Shown: one piece after another, positions 40,884-50,346 of the stretch | Numbering within the stretch: the stretch's first letter is position 1 | How the letters are laid out: the number at the start of each line of letters is the position of its first letter | Assembly: GCF_003260195.1 (NCBI RefSeq) | Contig: NZ_QEIH01000001.1 | Span: 186,001-250,000, forward strand | Direction: 5' to 3' | Source: Lutibacter citreus | GTDB lineage: Bacteria; Bacteroidota; Bacteroidia; Flavobacteriales; Flavobacteriaceae | Length of the DNA stretch: 64,000 nucleotides | Notes under the pieces: model-generated | What the model saw: only the letters and a program-made list of their open reading frames with translations | Told to the model about the DNA's origin: nothing | The model's database searches: none | Position numbers and translations under genes: made by a program

Positions 40884-43472
40884 TTAAGCGGAATTTCTAC
40901 TGGCATTAATGTTTCCAAATAGAGATCTAGTAACCATTTTTTCGTAAATTTTTAATTCTTCAGGATCAATATTTTCGCTTTTTTGTAATTCTTGTATTTT
41001 ACGTAAAGCAAATTGTTGAATAGTTAAAAGAGGTAAAACAATGTTTTCTCTAATATCAATTGAAGCTTTACCTACAGGGTTACTTTGCATTAAAACATCA
41101 TAATCAGATAGTTTTAAAATTAAACGTTTTGTAGTTAAATATTCTTCATGAATAATATTCCAAAATTCTCCAAATTCTTTATCGTCAGCCATATATTCAG
41201 TCAATTCAAAAAATGATTTTGAAAGCGCCATCATACTATTTCCAATTAAAGCTTTAAAGAAGTCAGACCCCTTATAAAATGCTTTTATTTTATCAAATTC
41301 CCCATTATCTTCATACTTTTTTAAAGCAGTTCCAACACCATAAAAACCAGGCACATTTTGTTTTAATTGACTCCAAGACCCTACAAAAGGTATGGCTCTT
41401 AAATCTGAAAATTCTAATTCACTAGATGAAGAACGTTTTGAGGGTCTACTACCAATATTAGTTTTTGCATAATATTTTAACGTACTCATGCGCTCTAAGT
41501 AAGGCATAAATTTTGGATGATTTTTAAAATCAACATAAGCTTTGTAGCTAGTTAATGCTAAATCATTCATAATTTCAGAATCTTTTTTCGTCATAATATG
41601 ATTAGCATTGCTAAACAATTCATTTGAAATTCCTGCACTTAATAATTGTTCAATATTGTATTGTGAAGATTCTAAAGTACCAAAGTTAGAACTAATAGTT
41701 TGGCCTTGCACAGTTAACTGTATTTCTTCGTCTTCAATTGTTGGACCTAAAGAAGCATAAAATTGATGTGTTTTTCCACCACCACGTGCTGGAGGTCCAC
41801 CACGACCATCAAAGAAAATAACTTTAATACCGTATTCTCTAGATATTTTTGTTAAGTTTTCTTTAGCTCTAAAAATAGACCAGTTAGCCATTAAATAACC
41901 ACCATCTTTAGTCCCGTCAGAGAAACCAAGCATAATTGTTTGTTTGTTATTTCTTTCGCTTAGGTGTTTTTTATATGCAGAGTTAGAGTATAATTTTCTC
42001 ATTACATCTGCAGCATTTGTTAAATCATCAACTGTTTCAAAAAGAGGAATAATATCAGCGGTAATATTATGATTAAAACCACATAAGTTAAACATTGCAA
42101 ATGTTTCCATAACATTTACGGCAGTTTGATTATTACTTATAATATAGCGGTTTGCACCCTTTTCACCGTTGTTTTCTTGAATTGTTTTTATGGCATAAAT
42201 AGAACCTAAGGTTTTGGCTGCCATTTCATCTTTAAATATAGAAATATCAACAGAATTAGATACTTTTGAAAGAATATCAATTTGCTCGTCTTCTGAAAGG
42301 TCTAAATATCCCTTAGGGAAGCTAGTGTTTCTATTTTCGTGTAGAGTTTTAACAATATTAGAAAATACATTGTGATGCACTCTACTATCTTGTCTAATAT
42401 CTAAAGTAGCAAAGTGGTAACCGAAAATTTGAACTTTATTTATAAGATCAGTAATTTCATCAATATATAAAGATTGATGTTTGTTAATTAAAGTTTCTTT
42501 TATTCCATTAAGTTTTTCTTTAAACAATTCTAAAGGAATCATTTTATTACTACTAGGATTTACACTATTTTCAAATAATATTGTTTCCAATTCAGAGATT
42601 GCTTGCTCAACACCATCAAAAGTTAATCTTCTTTTAAGTTTTCTTACGTCTCTATAATAATTTTTTAATATTGTTTGTTTTAAACGTTTGGCAACATTTA
42701 ATGTAATTTCTGTTGTTACAAAAGGATTTCCATCACGGTCACCTCCTGGCCAGAAACCAAGATCAATTACTTCATTGTTAAATGGTTTTCCGCCAAAAAT
42801 ATTACTTTGGATGTAATCATAAACAGTAGATACTGAATGATAAAATACGTTTTCTAGGTACCAAATTAAATTAACAGCCTCATCATATGGAGAAGGTTTT
42901 TCTTTTTTAAAGAAAGGTGTTTTTCCTAATTGAGCCAGTAATTGGTTTATTACTAATAAGTCATTATTTTCAATAGCTTCAGTAAGGTCATTTATAATAC
43001 CTAAAACAGCTCCTGGGTAAAATTGAGTAGGGTGAGCCGTTAAAACAACACGAATTTTAAAGTCTTCTAAATGTTTTTTAAGAGCCGCTGATTTATTTTC
43101 TAAAGCAGCCATTTCTTTACTATTTCTTAATGTTCCAACACCATCCATATTATTTACAACAGGAAATGCGGCATCTTCAATGGCGTCAAATAAAACTACT
43201 TGACGTTCAATATATTGAATAAATTTAAAAAGTAGGTTTAGTTTTTCTTCTTCCGATGGACTTTTTTGATAGGTCTTAAAAAAAGTTTCAACTATTTCAG
43301 TTGCATTTTTTTTGTTTGAAAACCCATCTTGACATACCTCATGAAATAACGGAAGCAACACACCTGTTTTGGTAATTGTATCAAATGGAAGCGTCATAAA
43401 TATACTGTTGTAAATTTGATATTTAGACAAAACATTCTCGTTAAACCTTGTTAATTTTGGTTGTTTGTGCAT
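40884..43472 (-). CDS. ppc: Phosphoenolpyruvate carboxylase
   Basis: 862 residues from the ATG at 43472 (MHKQPKLTRF); an in-frame ATG 22 codons upstream gives an extension without family character. It carboxylates PEP with bicarbonate to oxaloacetate, filling the TCA cycle. Catalytic parts: VLTAHPTQ (essential His), FWPGGDRDGNPFV, LGFSDGTKDGGY, FFDGRGGPPARGGG and the Arg loop SRPSKRSSS. The C-terminus is FGNINASRNSA rather than the QNTG of the E. coli enzyme. A -7-like element TAATTTTC lies upstream on the minus strand. It is co-transcribed with the DinB gene. Confidence 0.96.
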   Translation of the reverse strand: MHKQPKLTRFNENVLSKYQIYNSIFMTLPFDTITKTGVLLPLFHEVCQDGFSNKKNATEIVETFFKTYQKSPSEEEKLNLLFKFIQYIERQVVLFDAIEDAAFPVVNNMDGVGTLRNSKEMAALENKSAALKKHLEDFKIRVVLTAHPTQFYPGAVLGIINDLTEAIENNDLLVINQLLAQLGKTPFFKKEKPSPYDEAVNLIWYLENVFYHSVSTVYDYIQSNIFGGKPFNNEVIDLGFWPGGDRDGNPFVTTEITLNVAKRLKQTILKNYYRDVRKLKRRLTFDGVEQAISELETILFENSVNPSSNKMIPLELFKEKLNGIKETLINKHQSLYIDEITDLINKVQIFGYHFATLDIRQDSRVHHNVFSNIVKTLHENRNTSFPKGYLDLSEDEQIDILSKVSNSVDISIFKDEMAAKTLGSIYAIKTIQENNGEKGANRYIISNNQTAVNVMETFAMFNLCGFNHNITADIIPLFETVDDLTNAADVMRKLYSNSAYKKHLSERNNKQTIMLGFSDGTKDGGYLMANWSIFRAKENLTKISREYGIKVIFFDGRGGPPARGGGKTHQFYASLGPTIEDEEIQLTVQGQTISSNFGTLESSQYNIEQLLSAGISNELFSNANHIMTKKDSEIMNDLALTSYKAYVDFKNHPKFMPYLERMSTLKYYAKTNIGSRPSKRSSSSELEFSDLRAIPFVGSWSQLKQNVPGFYGVGTALKKYEDNGEFDKIKAFYKGSDFFKALIGNSMMALSKSFFELTEYMADDKEFGEFWNIIHEEYLTTKRLILKLSDYDVLMQSNPVGKASIDIRENIVLPLLTIQQFALRKIQELQKSENIDPEELKIYEKMVTRSLFGNINASRNSA

Positions 43473-43565
43473 ATTTTTTTTAGTTCTAGACGTGAAAATT
43501 ACGAAAGGTTCTTTTAAATTAAGCCTTTTAAAATGCAAATTTAACGAAATCGTTATAAAAAGTTA

Positions 43566-46500
43566 TTAATTTAAGTTTGATTCTTTAATGAACTTTTTAG
43601 TAATATTCCCTATTTTGGTTCCAATTCTTAAAAAATATAAACCATCTTTTAAATAAGAAATATCAATTTCACACAAATCATTAGGGTTTATGCTTCCAGA
43701 TTGTTGTATTAATCTACCTTGAATATTGAAAATTTCAATGCTATTAATTGAAAATTCATTGTTATTTTTCAATTTTAAAATTGAGGTTGAACAATTTGGA
43801 TATAATGTAATAGATTTATTTAATAAGAGGCTTTCCACTGATAATGTACCTACATTAACGGTCTTATTATAAAAAGGTTGAGCAGGTAAATTATCATTAT
43901 CATATATAGCTTTGCTAATGGCAGTATTTAAAGAAGCGTACGTTAATAATATAGGTTGCCCTGTATTTAGAGTGCTAGTTGGAGTAATTTCAATTGTATT
44001 ATTCACAATGTTAATAGCAGAAATTGCCACATTTCCATTATTTGTTAATTTAAAAGAACTAGAAGTTACGGTAGAGGCAGGATTTATTACTGTTGAAGTA
44101 TCATCTGTAAAGACCAATTGAATTTTATTTAATGCAGAGTCATAAACAAGCTCAGGATCACTTAAAATTGGTCCGTAACCGTTACTTCCCGAATAAAACT
44201 CTTTGTTAATAGCAAGATACCATCTTCTTGCAAACTCTTGCATAGCTGGGTCTGATTTAAAATGAAGCGTATCTCCATCAGAAAGATCTATGTCATAAGT
44301 TGCAGGACCTAAAAGAGCATTGGGGTTTGAGTTTATAACTGAAATTTGACCGGCTCTAATTTTATCATTTCCAGCAAATCCAGAATGACCAATTTGCCCT
44401 ATAAGGGTTTTGGTTCCTGAAAAGTCATTTTCAACTGTGTTTACAAAAGTATTTAAACCTGTTTCATAATTTGCTTGGGTAACTCCGTTGCTTGAGTCTG
44501 ATTCTCCTTGAAAGAATAAAATACCTTTAACTTTTCCTCCAACTGCAGAAATTCGTCTATTCATGGATCCGTAAAGCGTGGAAGCATTAGAATGATTTGT
44601 TCCAGGTTGCCACTGAGAAATTGATGTTCCTCCTTTGGCGGTAGGAACAAATGCAATAGGTATTCCTTCTGCAGCCATAATATCAGTTGCAATTAGTGGC
44701 CAAGGTGTACCTTTTGCAATACCGTCTGAACTAACACCGTCAATTTGCCCTGCATTAGAATCAACCTCATCAGCAAGTTCTTTCCAATTATCATCATTGC
44801 CAAATAACGTTGCTTTTAAGCTAGCATGTGAATAGTTATTAAGCGTATTTCCTCTTCCGGAGGCATTGCTTTGACCCGCAATAATAAAAATGTCTCCAAT
44901 CCCCACATTATTTATATTACTTGAAATAGTTGTTTCATTTGTAAAACGTACTGTAAGAATTCCTTGCCCTGTAGCTTGATTATTTAAAGTGCCAGAAAAA
45001 GTGTTTCCAGCAGGTGAACTATCAATGGTTACAAAAGAACTACCATTAAAACTTGCTTCTATTGAAGTAGGCGTACCAGTATAAGTACCAGAAATCGCAA
45101 TGTCTGCCTGATCAGCTCCATCACGTTGAAATACTTGATATTCATTAATATTCGTAATTTGAATTTCATTGGTGTTTACTTGAGTATTACCATAACTAAT
45201 ATCATCAACTTTTAAACCAGCTATTGTTCCTCCGTAGCCACGTACAAATTGGGTTACTCCAGCATTTGGATAAGTTGAGTTTACAACACTGTGCACAGTG
45301 TTAAAATTTGTACCATCGTTTGAATATTCAAATGAAATAGTTGACCCTATAATAGTAGCCCTATACCAACGATCTACTCCACTACCTGGAGCTAAAAGGT
45401 GTGTTGAAATTAATTTGGTGTAACCACCAGTGCTTGCGTCTGAAGTATAGATTCGTGCATCGTTAGCACTTGGACTAACCTGAACAAGATATCCAAATTT
45501 TGCACCAGGTGTTATTGCATTAATAGAACTAGTTCCTCTTAAAATCACACCACTTCGTCCTGCTGTGGTGTAATTTTCTTTCCAGGTTACAGAATAATCT
45601 GCATATGCGGTTGAAATTAAATCTAAGGTAAATACGGCAGTGTTTTCTTCAGAAGACGTTAAAATTTCCATTGCTTGCCCTGTAACAACTTTACTGGTCC
45701 CATTTGTTGCAGTTATGTTAAGTGGAGGGTTATTTATTGTATTTGGTGATTCAAAATCGTAGATTAAAGATGTGATGTCATCATTTGTTACTGTAATCGA
45801 TACAGATTGGTCTGGAACTCCATCAAAATTGTTATCTGATGCGGCATCGTCTACATTTGCTGTGATAGTTACCGGGTCATTTGGTGTGGCCAAATCGTCG
45901 TTTACACCTGTTATAGTAACTATTTTGGGAGTATTCCAATCTGTGGAAGTAAAAGTGTAGGAACTTGGCGAAACAGTTAATTTATTTATATTATCAGAAG
46001 TAAAGTTAATAACTACATCGTTTGTTGGTTGGGTATTTAAGACAGCGGTAAAAGAGTCTGTACCGGCATTTTCACCTATTGATAAAGTAGTTTCCGAAAG
46101 AGTAAATCCATCTACGCCTTCCTTGGTAATATCATCAACATACAAACCTCCAGTTTCCGCTCCAAAACCCTGAGTGTACTGAACAGTTCCGCTTGCATGA
46201 GTAGTGTTAGTTGTTTCAATTTTATTAATCCAAGTAATCCCATCAGTGGAATAATCAAATTTTAAGGCATCACCATTAACAGTAGCTCTGTACCATCTGG
46301 CAATATTTGTACCTGGAGCTGTTAAACTAACCTCTTTTATTTGAGTGCCAAAACCACTAGCAGTAACCACGTATATTCTTAGAGTATTTGCAGCTGGTAT
46401 TCCTTCGCCATTTACTTGAAATAAATAGCCTTGTTTCACGCCTGTATATGCATCACTCGGAGTGGTCCCATTTGCTCTTAAAATAAAACCACTTCTTCTC

Positions 46501-46811
46501 GCAGTTGTATATGTTTCTTTCCAAGTAATTGAATAATCTGAATCAGAAGAAAATAAGGACATGTCTACAACAGCAGTATTTTTGGATCCTTTAGCGGTTG
46601 CTTCCATGCCTCTGTCCGTTGTATCGTAACCTGAAACAACTACAGTACCATCATTTGTGGTTGTACCATTATTTCCCTGAGCAACATTTGCGGGTAAAGC
46701 ACCTTCTGTATCAGAATTGAAATTATAAGTTTGAGCTGTCAAACTCTGAAATCCTAAAAGAAATAAAATGGCTAAATAGGGTGAGAATCTTGTAAATAAT
46801 TTTGAGGTCAT
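43566..46811 (-). CDS. Secreted SGNH esterase-like protein with duplicated N-domains and T9SS signal
   Basis: 1,081 residues. A signal peptide (ends LTAQ) is followed by a LamG-like domain (about 28-235), a Calx-beta-like domain (about 240-340, LSIGENAGTDSFTAVL), a second copy of the first domain (about 350-540; RWYRATVNGDALKFDYSTDG in one, RWYRATIIGSTISFEYSNDG in the other), an Ig-like part, then a sialate O-acetylesterase-type SGNH domain (about 645-880) with GQSNASGRG (Ser nucleophile), FFQGESDS and a LHFKSDPAMQEF block holding the His. The last 80 residues are a T9SS sorting signal with YPN-Cys-Ser in place of the usual YPNP. It is probably a surface esterase on acetylated polysaccharide. 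Confidence 0.85.
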   Translation of the reverse strand: MTSKLFTRFSPYLAILFLLGFQSLTAQTYNFNSDTEGALPANVAQGNNGTTTNDGTVVVSGYDTTDRGMEATAKGSKNTAVVDMSLFSSDSDYSITWKETYTTARRSGFILRANGTTPSDAYTGVKQGYLFQVNGEGIPAANTLRIYVVTASGFGTQIKEVSLTAPGTNIARWYRATVNGDALKFDYSTDGITWINKIETTNTTHASGTVQYTQGFGAETGGLYVDDITKEGVDGFTLSETTLSIGENAGTDSFTAVLNTQPTNDVVINFTSDNINKLTVSPSSYTFTSTDWNTPKIVTITGVNDDLATPNDPVTITANVDDAASDNNFDGVPDQSVSITVTNDDITSLIYDFESPNTINNPPLNITATNGTSKVVTGQAMEILTSSEENTAVFTLDLISTAYADYSVTWKENYTTAGRSGVILRGTSSINAITPGAKFGYLVQVSPSANDARIYTSDASTGGYTKLISTHLLAPGSGVDRWYRATIIGSTISFEYSNDGTNFNTVHSVVNSTYPNAGVTQFVRGYGGTIAGLKVDDISYGNTQVNTNEIQITNINEYQVFQRDGADQADIAISGTYTGTPTSIEASFNGSSFVTIDSSPAGNTFSGTLNNQATGQGILTVRFTNETTISSNINNVGIGDIFIIAGQSNASGRGNTLNNYSHASLKATLFGNDDNWKELADEVDSNAGQIDGVSSDGIAKGTPWPLIATDIMAAEGIPIAFVPTAKGGTSISQWQPGTNHSNASTLYGSMNRRISAVGGKVKGILFFQGESDSSNGVTQANYETGLNTFVNTVENDFSGTKTLIGQIGHSGFAGNDKIRAGQISVINSNPNALLGPATYDIDLSDGDTLHFKSDPAMQEFARRWYLAINKEFYSGSNGYGPILSDPELVYDSALNKIQLVFTDDTSTVINPASTVTSSSFKLTNNGNVAISAINIVNNTIEITPTSTLNTGQPILLTYASLNTAISKAIYDNDNLPAQPFYNKTVNVGTLSVESLLLNKSITLYPNCSTSILKLKNNNEFSINSIEIFNIQGRLIQQSGSINPNDLCEIDISYLKDGLYFLRIGTKIGNITKKFIKESNLN

Positions 46812-46832
46812 AATATTTGGTTAATTGACTGA

Positions 46833-46840
46833 CAAATATA
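46833..46840 (-). promoter_or_regulatory. -7 element of the SGNH esterase gene
   Basis: On the minus strand TATATTTG, 22 nt before the start codon at 46811. The 380-bp stretch up to 47191 otherwise holds only an AT-rich sequence and one inverted repeat (47089-47116) that may end the upstream gene. Confidence 0.6.
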
Positions 46841-47088
46841 GGTTAACGGGGTAAATAAGAACTGAAAAAAAAGAACTTTTCATGTAGTTTTTAATGCTTC
46901 TTAATAAGGTGTGTTTGTATATAATTTTCAATAATAATATGGCTTTATTTAGCCCATTTATTTATTGTTTTTTACTATTTAAAAATCATACTTTTTAAAA
47001 TAAATAAAGTAAAATATAAATATTGATTTCAGTATGAAATTAATGGGGAAAGAAAACTATATTAAGTCTTATATTTTGATTGTTTTTC

Positions 47089-47116
47089 GCCATTAAAATT
47101 AGCTTGTTTTAATGGT
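47089..47116 (-). terminator. Weak terminator after the small secreted protein gene
   Basis: On the minus strand the stem CCATTAAAA / TTTTAATGG, with an 8-nt loop, is followed by an interrupted run of A and C, not T. It is AT-rich and weak, but it is the only hairpin between the two genes. Confidence 0.4.
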
Positions 47117-47190
47117 GAGAAGCATAAAAATTTTCTAAAAAAAAGCGTTTTATAATATTATTTTAATGAAAATATTTTTTGTGTATGCTT

Positions 47191-47574
47191 TTATTTTTCA
47201 GGTAAGTGCGGAAGATAAATTTTAGAGAGATCAAAAAAGCTTTTTTCTAAATTTTGTCTATCATATTTATCCTTGTAGGTTTTAAAAATAAAATCACTAC
47301 GTTTTGCTATATTTTTAAGCGGAATTGTAAAATAACCTTCGCTAATATTTTGTAGGTCTAAAAAAACAAATTTAGATTCATCTGAATTTAAGTTGTTTTT
47401 AACGTTTAAAAGACTATTAATTTCTGTTGAAATATTAAGAGAATAAATACTTTTAGGAAGAGAAGTGTTTTCTGAGTCTCTATTTATTTTTTGAGAAAAA
47501 CTAGTTCCAATAGAAAAAAAGAAAACAACTATTAATAAAAAAAGATTCTTTAAAGGCATCAGTTTAAAGTTCAA
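47191..47574 (-). CDS. Small secreted protein, unknown family
   Basis: 127 residues (122 if the second Met is used). A signal peptide (NLFLLIVVFFFSIGTSFSQ) leaves a mature part of about 97 residues with no recognised domain and no Cys. It lies 41 nt after tilS on the same strand, so it may be read from that transcript. Length, the clear signal peptide and absence of overlap support a real gene. Confidence 0.65.
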   Translation of the reverse strand: MNFKLMPLKNLFLLIVVFFFSIGTSFSQKINRDSENTSLPKSIYSLNISTEINSLLNVKNNLNSDESKFVFLDLQNISEGYFTIPLKNIAKRSDFIFKTYKDKYDRQNLEKSFFDLSKIYLPHLPEK

Positions 47575-47615
47575 GATTAATTACTAATTTAATTAAAATA
47601 AGATAGTAACCCAAA

Positions 47616-48962
47616 TTAAAATTTTATTTTTAATAACTTACATGTGGTTTTAGTTACCTTAAAACGTTCGTCTAAACGTTTACCAATAACCCAAACTATT
47701 TCATTATTAGAACAAAGTAGCCAAGCACTTTCTTTTTCTAGCAATGATAATTTTTCATCTTTAAAAAACTTACTTAACTTCTTTTTTCCATTTAAACCAA
47801 TAGGATAAAAGAAATCTCCTTTTTCCCATTTTTTAAGAGTTAATGGAAATTTGAGTTTGTCATAATCTATTGAAATTGTATTTGAATCATTTAATATTAA
47901 TTCGCTAAATATTTTTGTTGAATGGTTTTTTGTATCAAAAGGTATATCAACAGTTTCAAATTTTAGTTTAATTGGTATTTTTATTTTTGAAGTAAATTCT
48001 GGAATTTCAAAATAATTGGCTATTTGATCAATAACTAATTCAGAAAGAATAAGTACATCACGGTCTTTTAAAAGTTTATGAGTATTACTATATACTTGTT
48101 TTCCTGTTTGGGCATCTAGTAAATTAGTAACATCCTTCCAATTTGTAAAATTATACGCATTTAGTAGTTCGTATAAGTAAATTTTAGGATTGTTTAACTC
48201 TTTTAATTTAGCTATGTTAAAGTGTAATTGATTGTTTTTAGTGATTACTACTTTTTCTCTAATTTTTGAAATAGAATCGTTAATAATTTCTTGACTACCT
48301 CTAAGGTTTTCAAGTGTAGAATTAAGAGTATCTAATAAATTTGGATTTATTTCTTTTAAAAACGGTACTACTTTATGACGAATTTTATTTCTAACATATT
48401 TAATTGATGAATTACTTTCATCCTCTCGCCATTTAAGTTTGTTTTTTGTAGCGTGTATTAAAATATCATTTCTATCGAACGGAAGAAAAGGACGTATAAT
48501 ATCTCCGTTAATTTCAGGGATGCCAGTAAGTCCGTTTAAGCCAGTTCCTCTGGTTAAATTAATTAAAAAGGTTTCTATAATATCATCTTTGTGATGTGCC
48601 GTAATTATATAATCTAAACTATAATTGTCTTTTATTTTTTGAAACCAATTATACCGTAAATCTCTAGCGGCCATTTGGGTTGAAATACCATTTTCTAAGG
48701 CGTATTTGTCTGTGTCAAATTTAATTGTGTGCGTTGGTATTTCTAATTTATCACCCAATTCTTTCACAAAAACTTCATCTTTATTGCTTTCTTTTCCTCT
48801 TAAAGAAAAATTGCAATGTGCTAAAGAAATATTATAATCCAATTTTTGAAGAATATGAGTTAAAACTACACTGTCTATTCCGCCAGAAATGGCTACTAAT
48901 AATTTTTTACCTTTTAAAAATGGCAGGTTCTCATTTATGTGTTTTTCAACAATAGTTTGCAT
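47616..48962 (-). CDS. tilS: tRNA(Ile)-lysidine synthetase
   Basis: 448 residues. It attaches lysine to C34 of the AUA-reading tRNA-Ile, changing both decoding and charging. The PP-loop ATP site is VAISGGIDSVVLTHIL at the N-terminus; AHHKDDIIETFLINLTRGTGLNGLTG and RPFLPFDRNDI are conserved parts of the N-terminal domain. The middle and C-terminal domains (to KWEKGDFFYPIGLNGKKKLS) are of the long TilS type. It follows pabB by 12 nt and precedes a small secreted protein gene. The gene is essential in most bacteria. Confidence 0.95.
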   Translation of the reverse strand: MQTIVEKHINENLPFLKGKKLLVAISGGIDSVVLTHILQKLDYNISLAHCNFSLRGKESNKDEVFVKELGDKLEIPTHTIKFDTDKYALENGISTQMAARDLRYNWFQKIKDNYSLDYIITAHHKDDIIETFLINLTRGTGLNGLTGIPEINGDIIRPFLPFDRNDILIHATKNKLKWREDESNSSIKYVRNKIRHKVVPFLKEINPNLLDTLNSTLENLRGSQEIINDSISKIREKVVITKNNQLHFNIAKLKELNNPKIYLYELLNAYNFTNWKDVTNLLDAQTGKQVYSNTHKLLKDRDVLILSELVIDQIANYFEIPEFTSKIKIPIKLKFETVDIPFDTKNHSTKIFSELILNDSNTISIDYDKLKFPLTLKKWEKGDFFYPIGLNGKKKLSKFFKDEKLSLLEKESAWLLCSNNEIVWVIGKRLDERFKVTKTTCKLLKIKF

Positions 48963-48974
48963 TGTATAAATATA

Positions 48975-50279
48975 CTATTTTGTGTTTAATAATACTTGTT
49001 TCATTGCTTTAGCTTTTAGCAAACATTCTTCATATTCTTTTTCAGGAATAGATTTAGCTGTAATAGCTCCGCCAACGGAGTAAGAAACATATTTTTTAGA
49101 AGCATTGTATAAAATACTTCTTATAATTACATTAAAATCAAAATCTCCATTTGGAGTAAAATAGCCAACAGCACCAGAATATAAACCTCGTTTTGTTTCT
49201 TCCAATTCTTCAATAATTTTCATTGCTGAAATTTTTGGAGCGCCAGTCATACTTCCCATCGGAAAAGTATCTTTAATAATATCAACAGGATGAATAGTTG
49301 GTTTTACTTTACAAGAAATTGTTGAAATTAATTGATGTACTTGTTCAAAAGTATACACTTTACATAGCTCATCAACATTTACGGAACCTTTAATTGCTGA
49401 ACGCGATAAATCGTTTCTAACCAAATCAACAATCATAATGTTTTCAGCGCGTTCTTTTTCGTTTTTTTCTAATGCTAAAATTAATTTAAAATCTTCTTTT
49501 TCTGAGGTAGCTCTCTTCTCTGTCCCTTTAATAGGTTGTGAAATTACAGTATTTCCTTCCTTTTTTAAATAACGTTCGGGTGATGCTGAAAGTAAATATT
49601 TATCTTCTAGTTTTAAAAAAGTTGCAAACGGAGGTTTAGAAATCTTATTTAAATTCTGATAAATTTCTAAAGGATTTATGGTTGAATTTTTACAATAAAA
49701 CTCTTGACAAAAACTAGCTTCATAAATATCACCACGATGAATATGATTTAATACCGAATTTATTTTTTGAAAATATTCGTCTTTATGAATACGAAGTTTA
49801 ATTTTAATTGGATTTGTGGTTGCTTGTTTTTGGTTGTTGCTTTCTGGATGACTGATTTCTTTTAAATCTTTTTCAATTTCTGAAGATAAGGTCTTTAAAT
49901 ATTTAATTTCAACCGTATTTTCTTTAATGAAAAATATTTTTTTAGGTTGAAAAAAGAATAAATCAGGGAAATGTAAACCGTCAAAATTATTAGATTGAAG
50001 GTTTTCTACATCATTTTTTAAGTCGTAACCTAAATACCCAAAAATAAAATCATTTGTTTTGGTTTGATATTCTTTTAGTTTTTTAAATGCATTTTTAGAT
50101 GTTGAATTAATTTCAGAAAAAGAATCAACGGCAAGCACAGCATCAAAATTTGAATGCTTTTGATGATAGTTATTGCTATCTAGCCAAACAGCAGTTTTAA
50201 ACTGTTGTGCCCATTTTAAAAGATTCGATTTAAATTCAGAAATATTAGAGATCTGAATTATTTGGTTTGTACGTTGCAT
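48975..50279 (-). CDS. pabB: Aminodeoxychorismate synthase component I (PabB)
   Basis: 434 residues of the chorismate-binding family. It aminates chorismate for folate synthesis. The catalytic block is SASPERYLKKEGNTVISQPI followed by KGT; PIKGT (with its Lys) marks PabB-type rather than TrpE-type enzymes. Further signatures: ERAENIMIVDLVRNDLSR, DTFPMGSMTGAPKISAMKI and RGLYSGAVGYF. No PabA or lyase gene adjoins. A -7 element ends 5 nt before its ATG. It leads a pabB-tilS transcript. Confidence 0.93.
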   Translation of the reverse strand: MQRTNQIIQISNISEFKSNLLKWAQQFKTAVWLDSNNYHQKHSNFDAVLAVDSFSEINSTSKNAFKKLKEYQTKTNDFIFGYLGYDLKNDVENLQSNNFDGLHFPDLFFFQPKKIFFIKENTVEIKYLKTLSSEIEKDLKEISHPESNNQKQATTNPIKIKLRIHKDEYFQKINSVLNHIHRGDIYEASFCQEFYCKNSTINPLEIYQNLNKISKPPFATFLKLEDKYLLSASPERYLKKEGNTVISQPIKGTEKRATSEKEDFKLILALEKNEKERAENIMIVDLVRNDLSRSAIKGSVNVDELCKVYTFEQVHQLISTISCKVKPTIHPVDIIKDTFPMGSMTGAPKISAMKIIEELEETKRGLYSGAVGYFTPNGDFDFNVIIRSILYNASKKYVSYSVGGAITAKSIPEKEYEECLLKAKAMKQVLLNTK

Positions 50280-50284
50280 TGTCG

Positions 50285-50292
50285 CAAAAATA
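50285..50292 (-). promoter_or_regulatory. pabB -7 element; possibly leaderless
   Basis: On the minus strand TATTTTTG, ending 5 nt before the ATG at 50279. The same arrangement as at ruvB. Confidence 0.55.
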
Positions 50293-50346
50293 GAAAAGTC
50301 CCTTCAATTTGAAAGGACTTTTTATATTTAATACTGTATTTTATTT

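Noticed and set aside
43473-43538. 22-residue N-terminal extension of PEP carboxylase
   Set aside because: The family start pattern begins at MHKQPKL (43472), and a -7-like element overlaps the extension.
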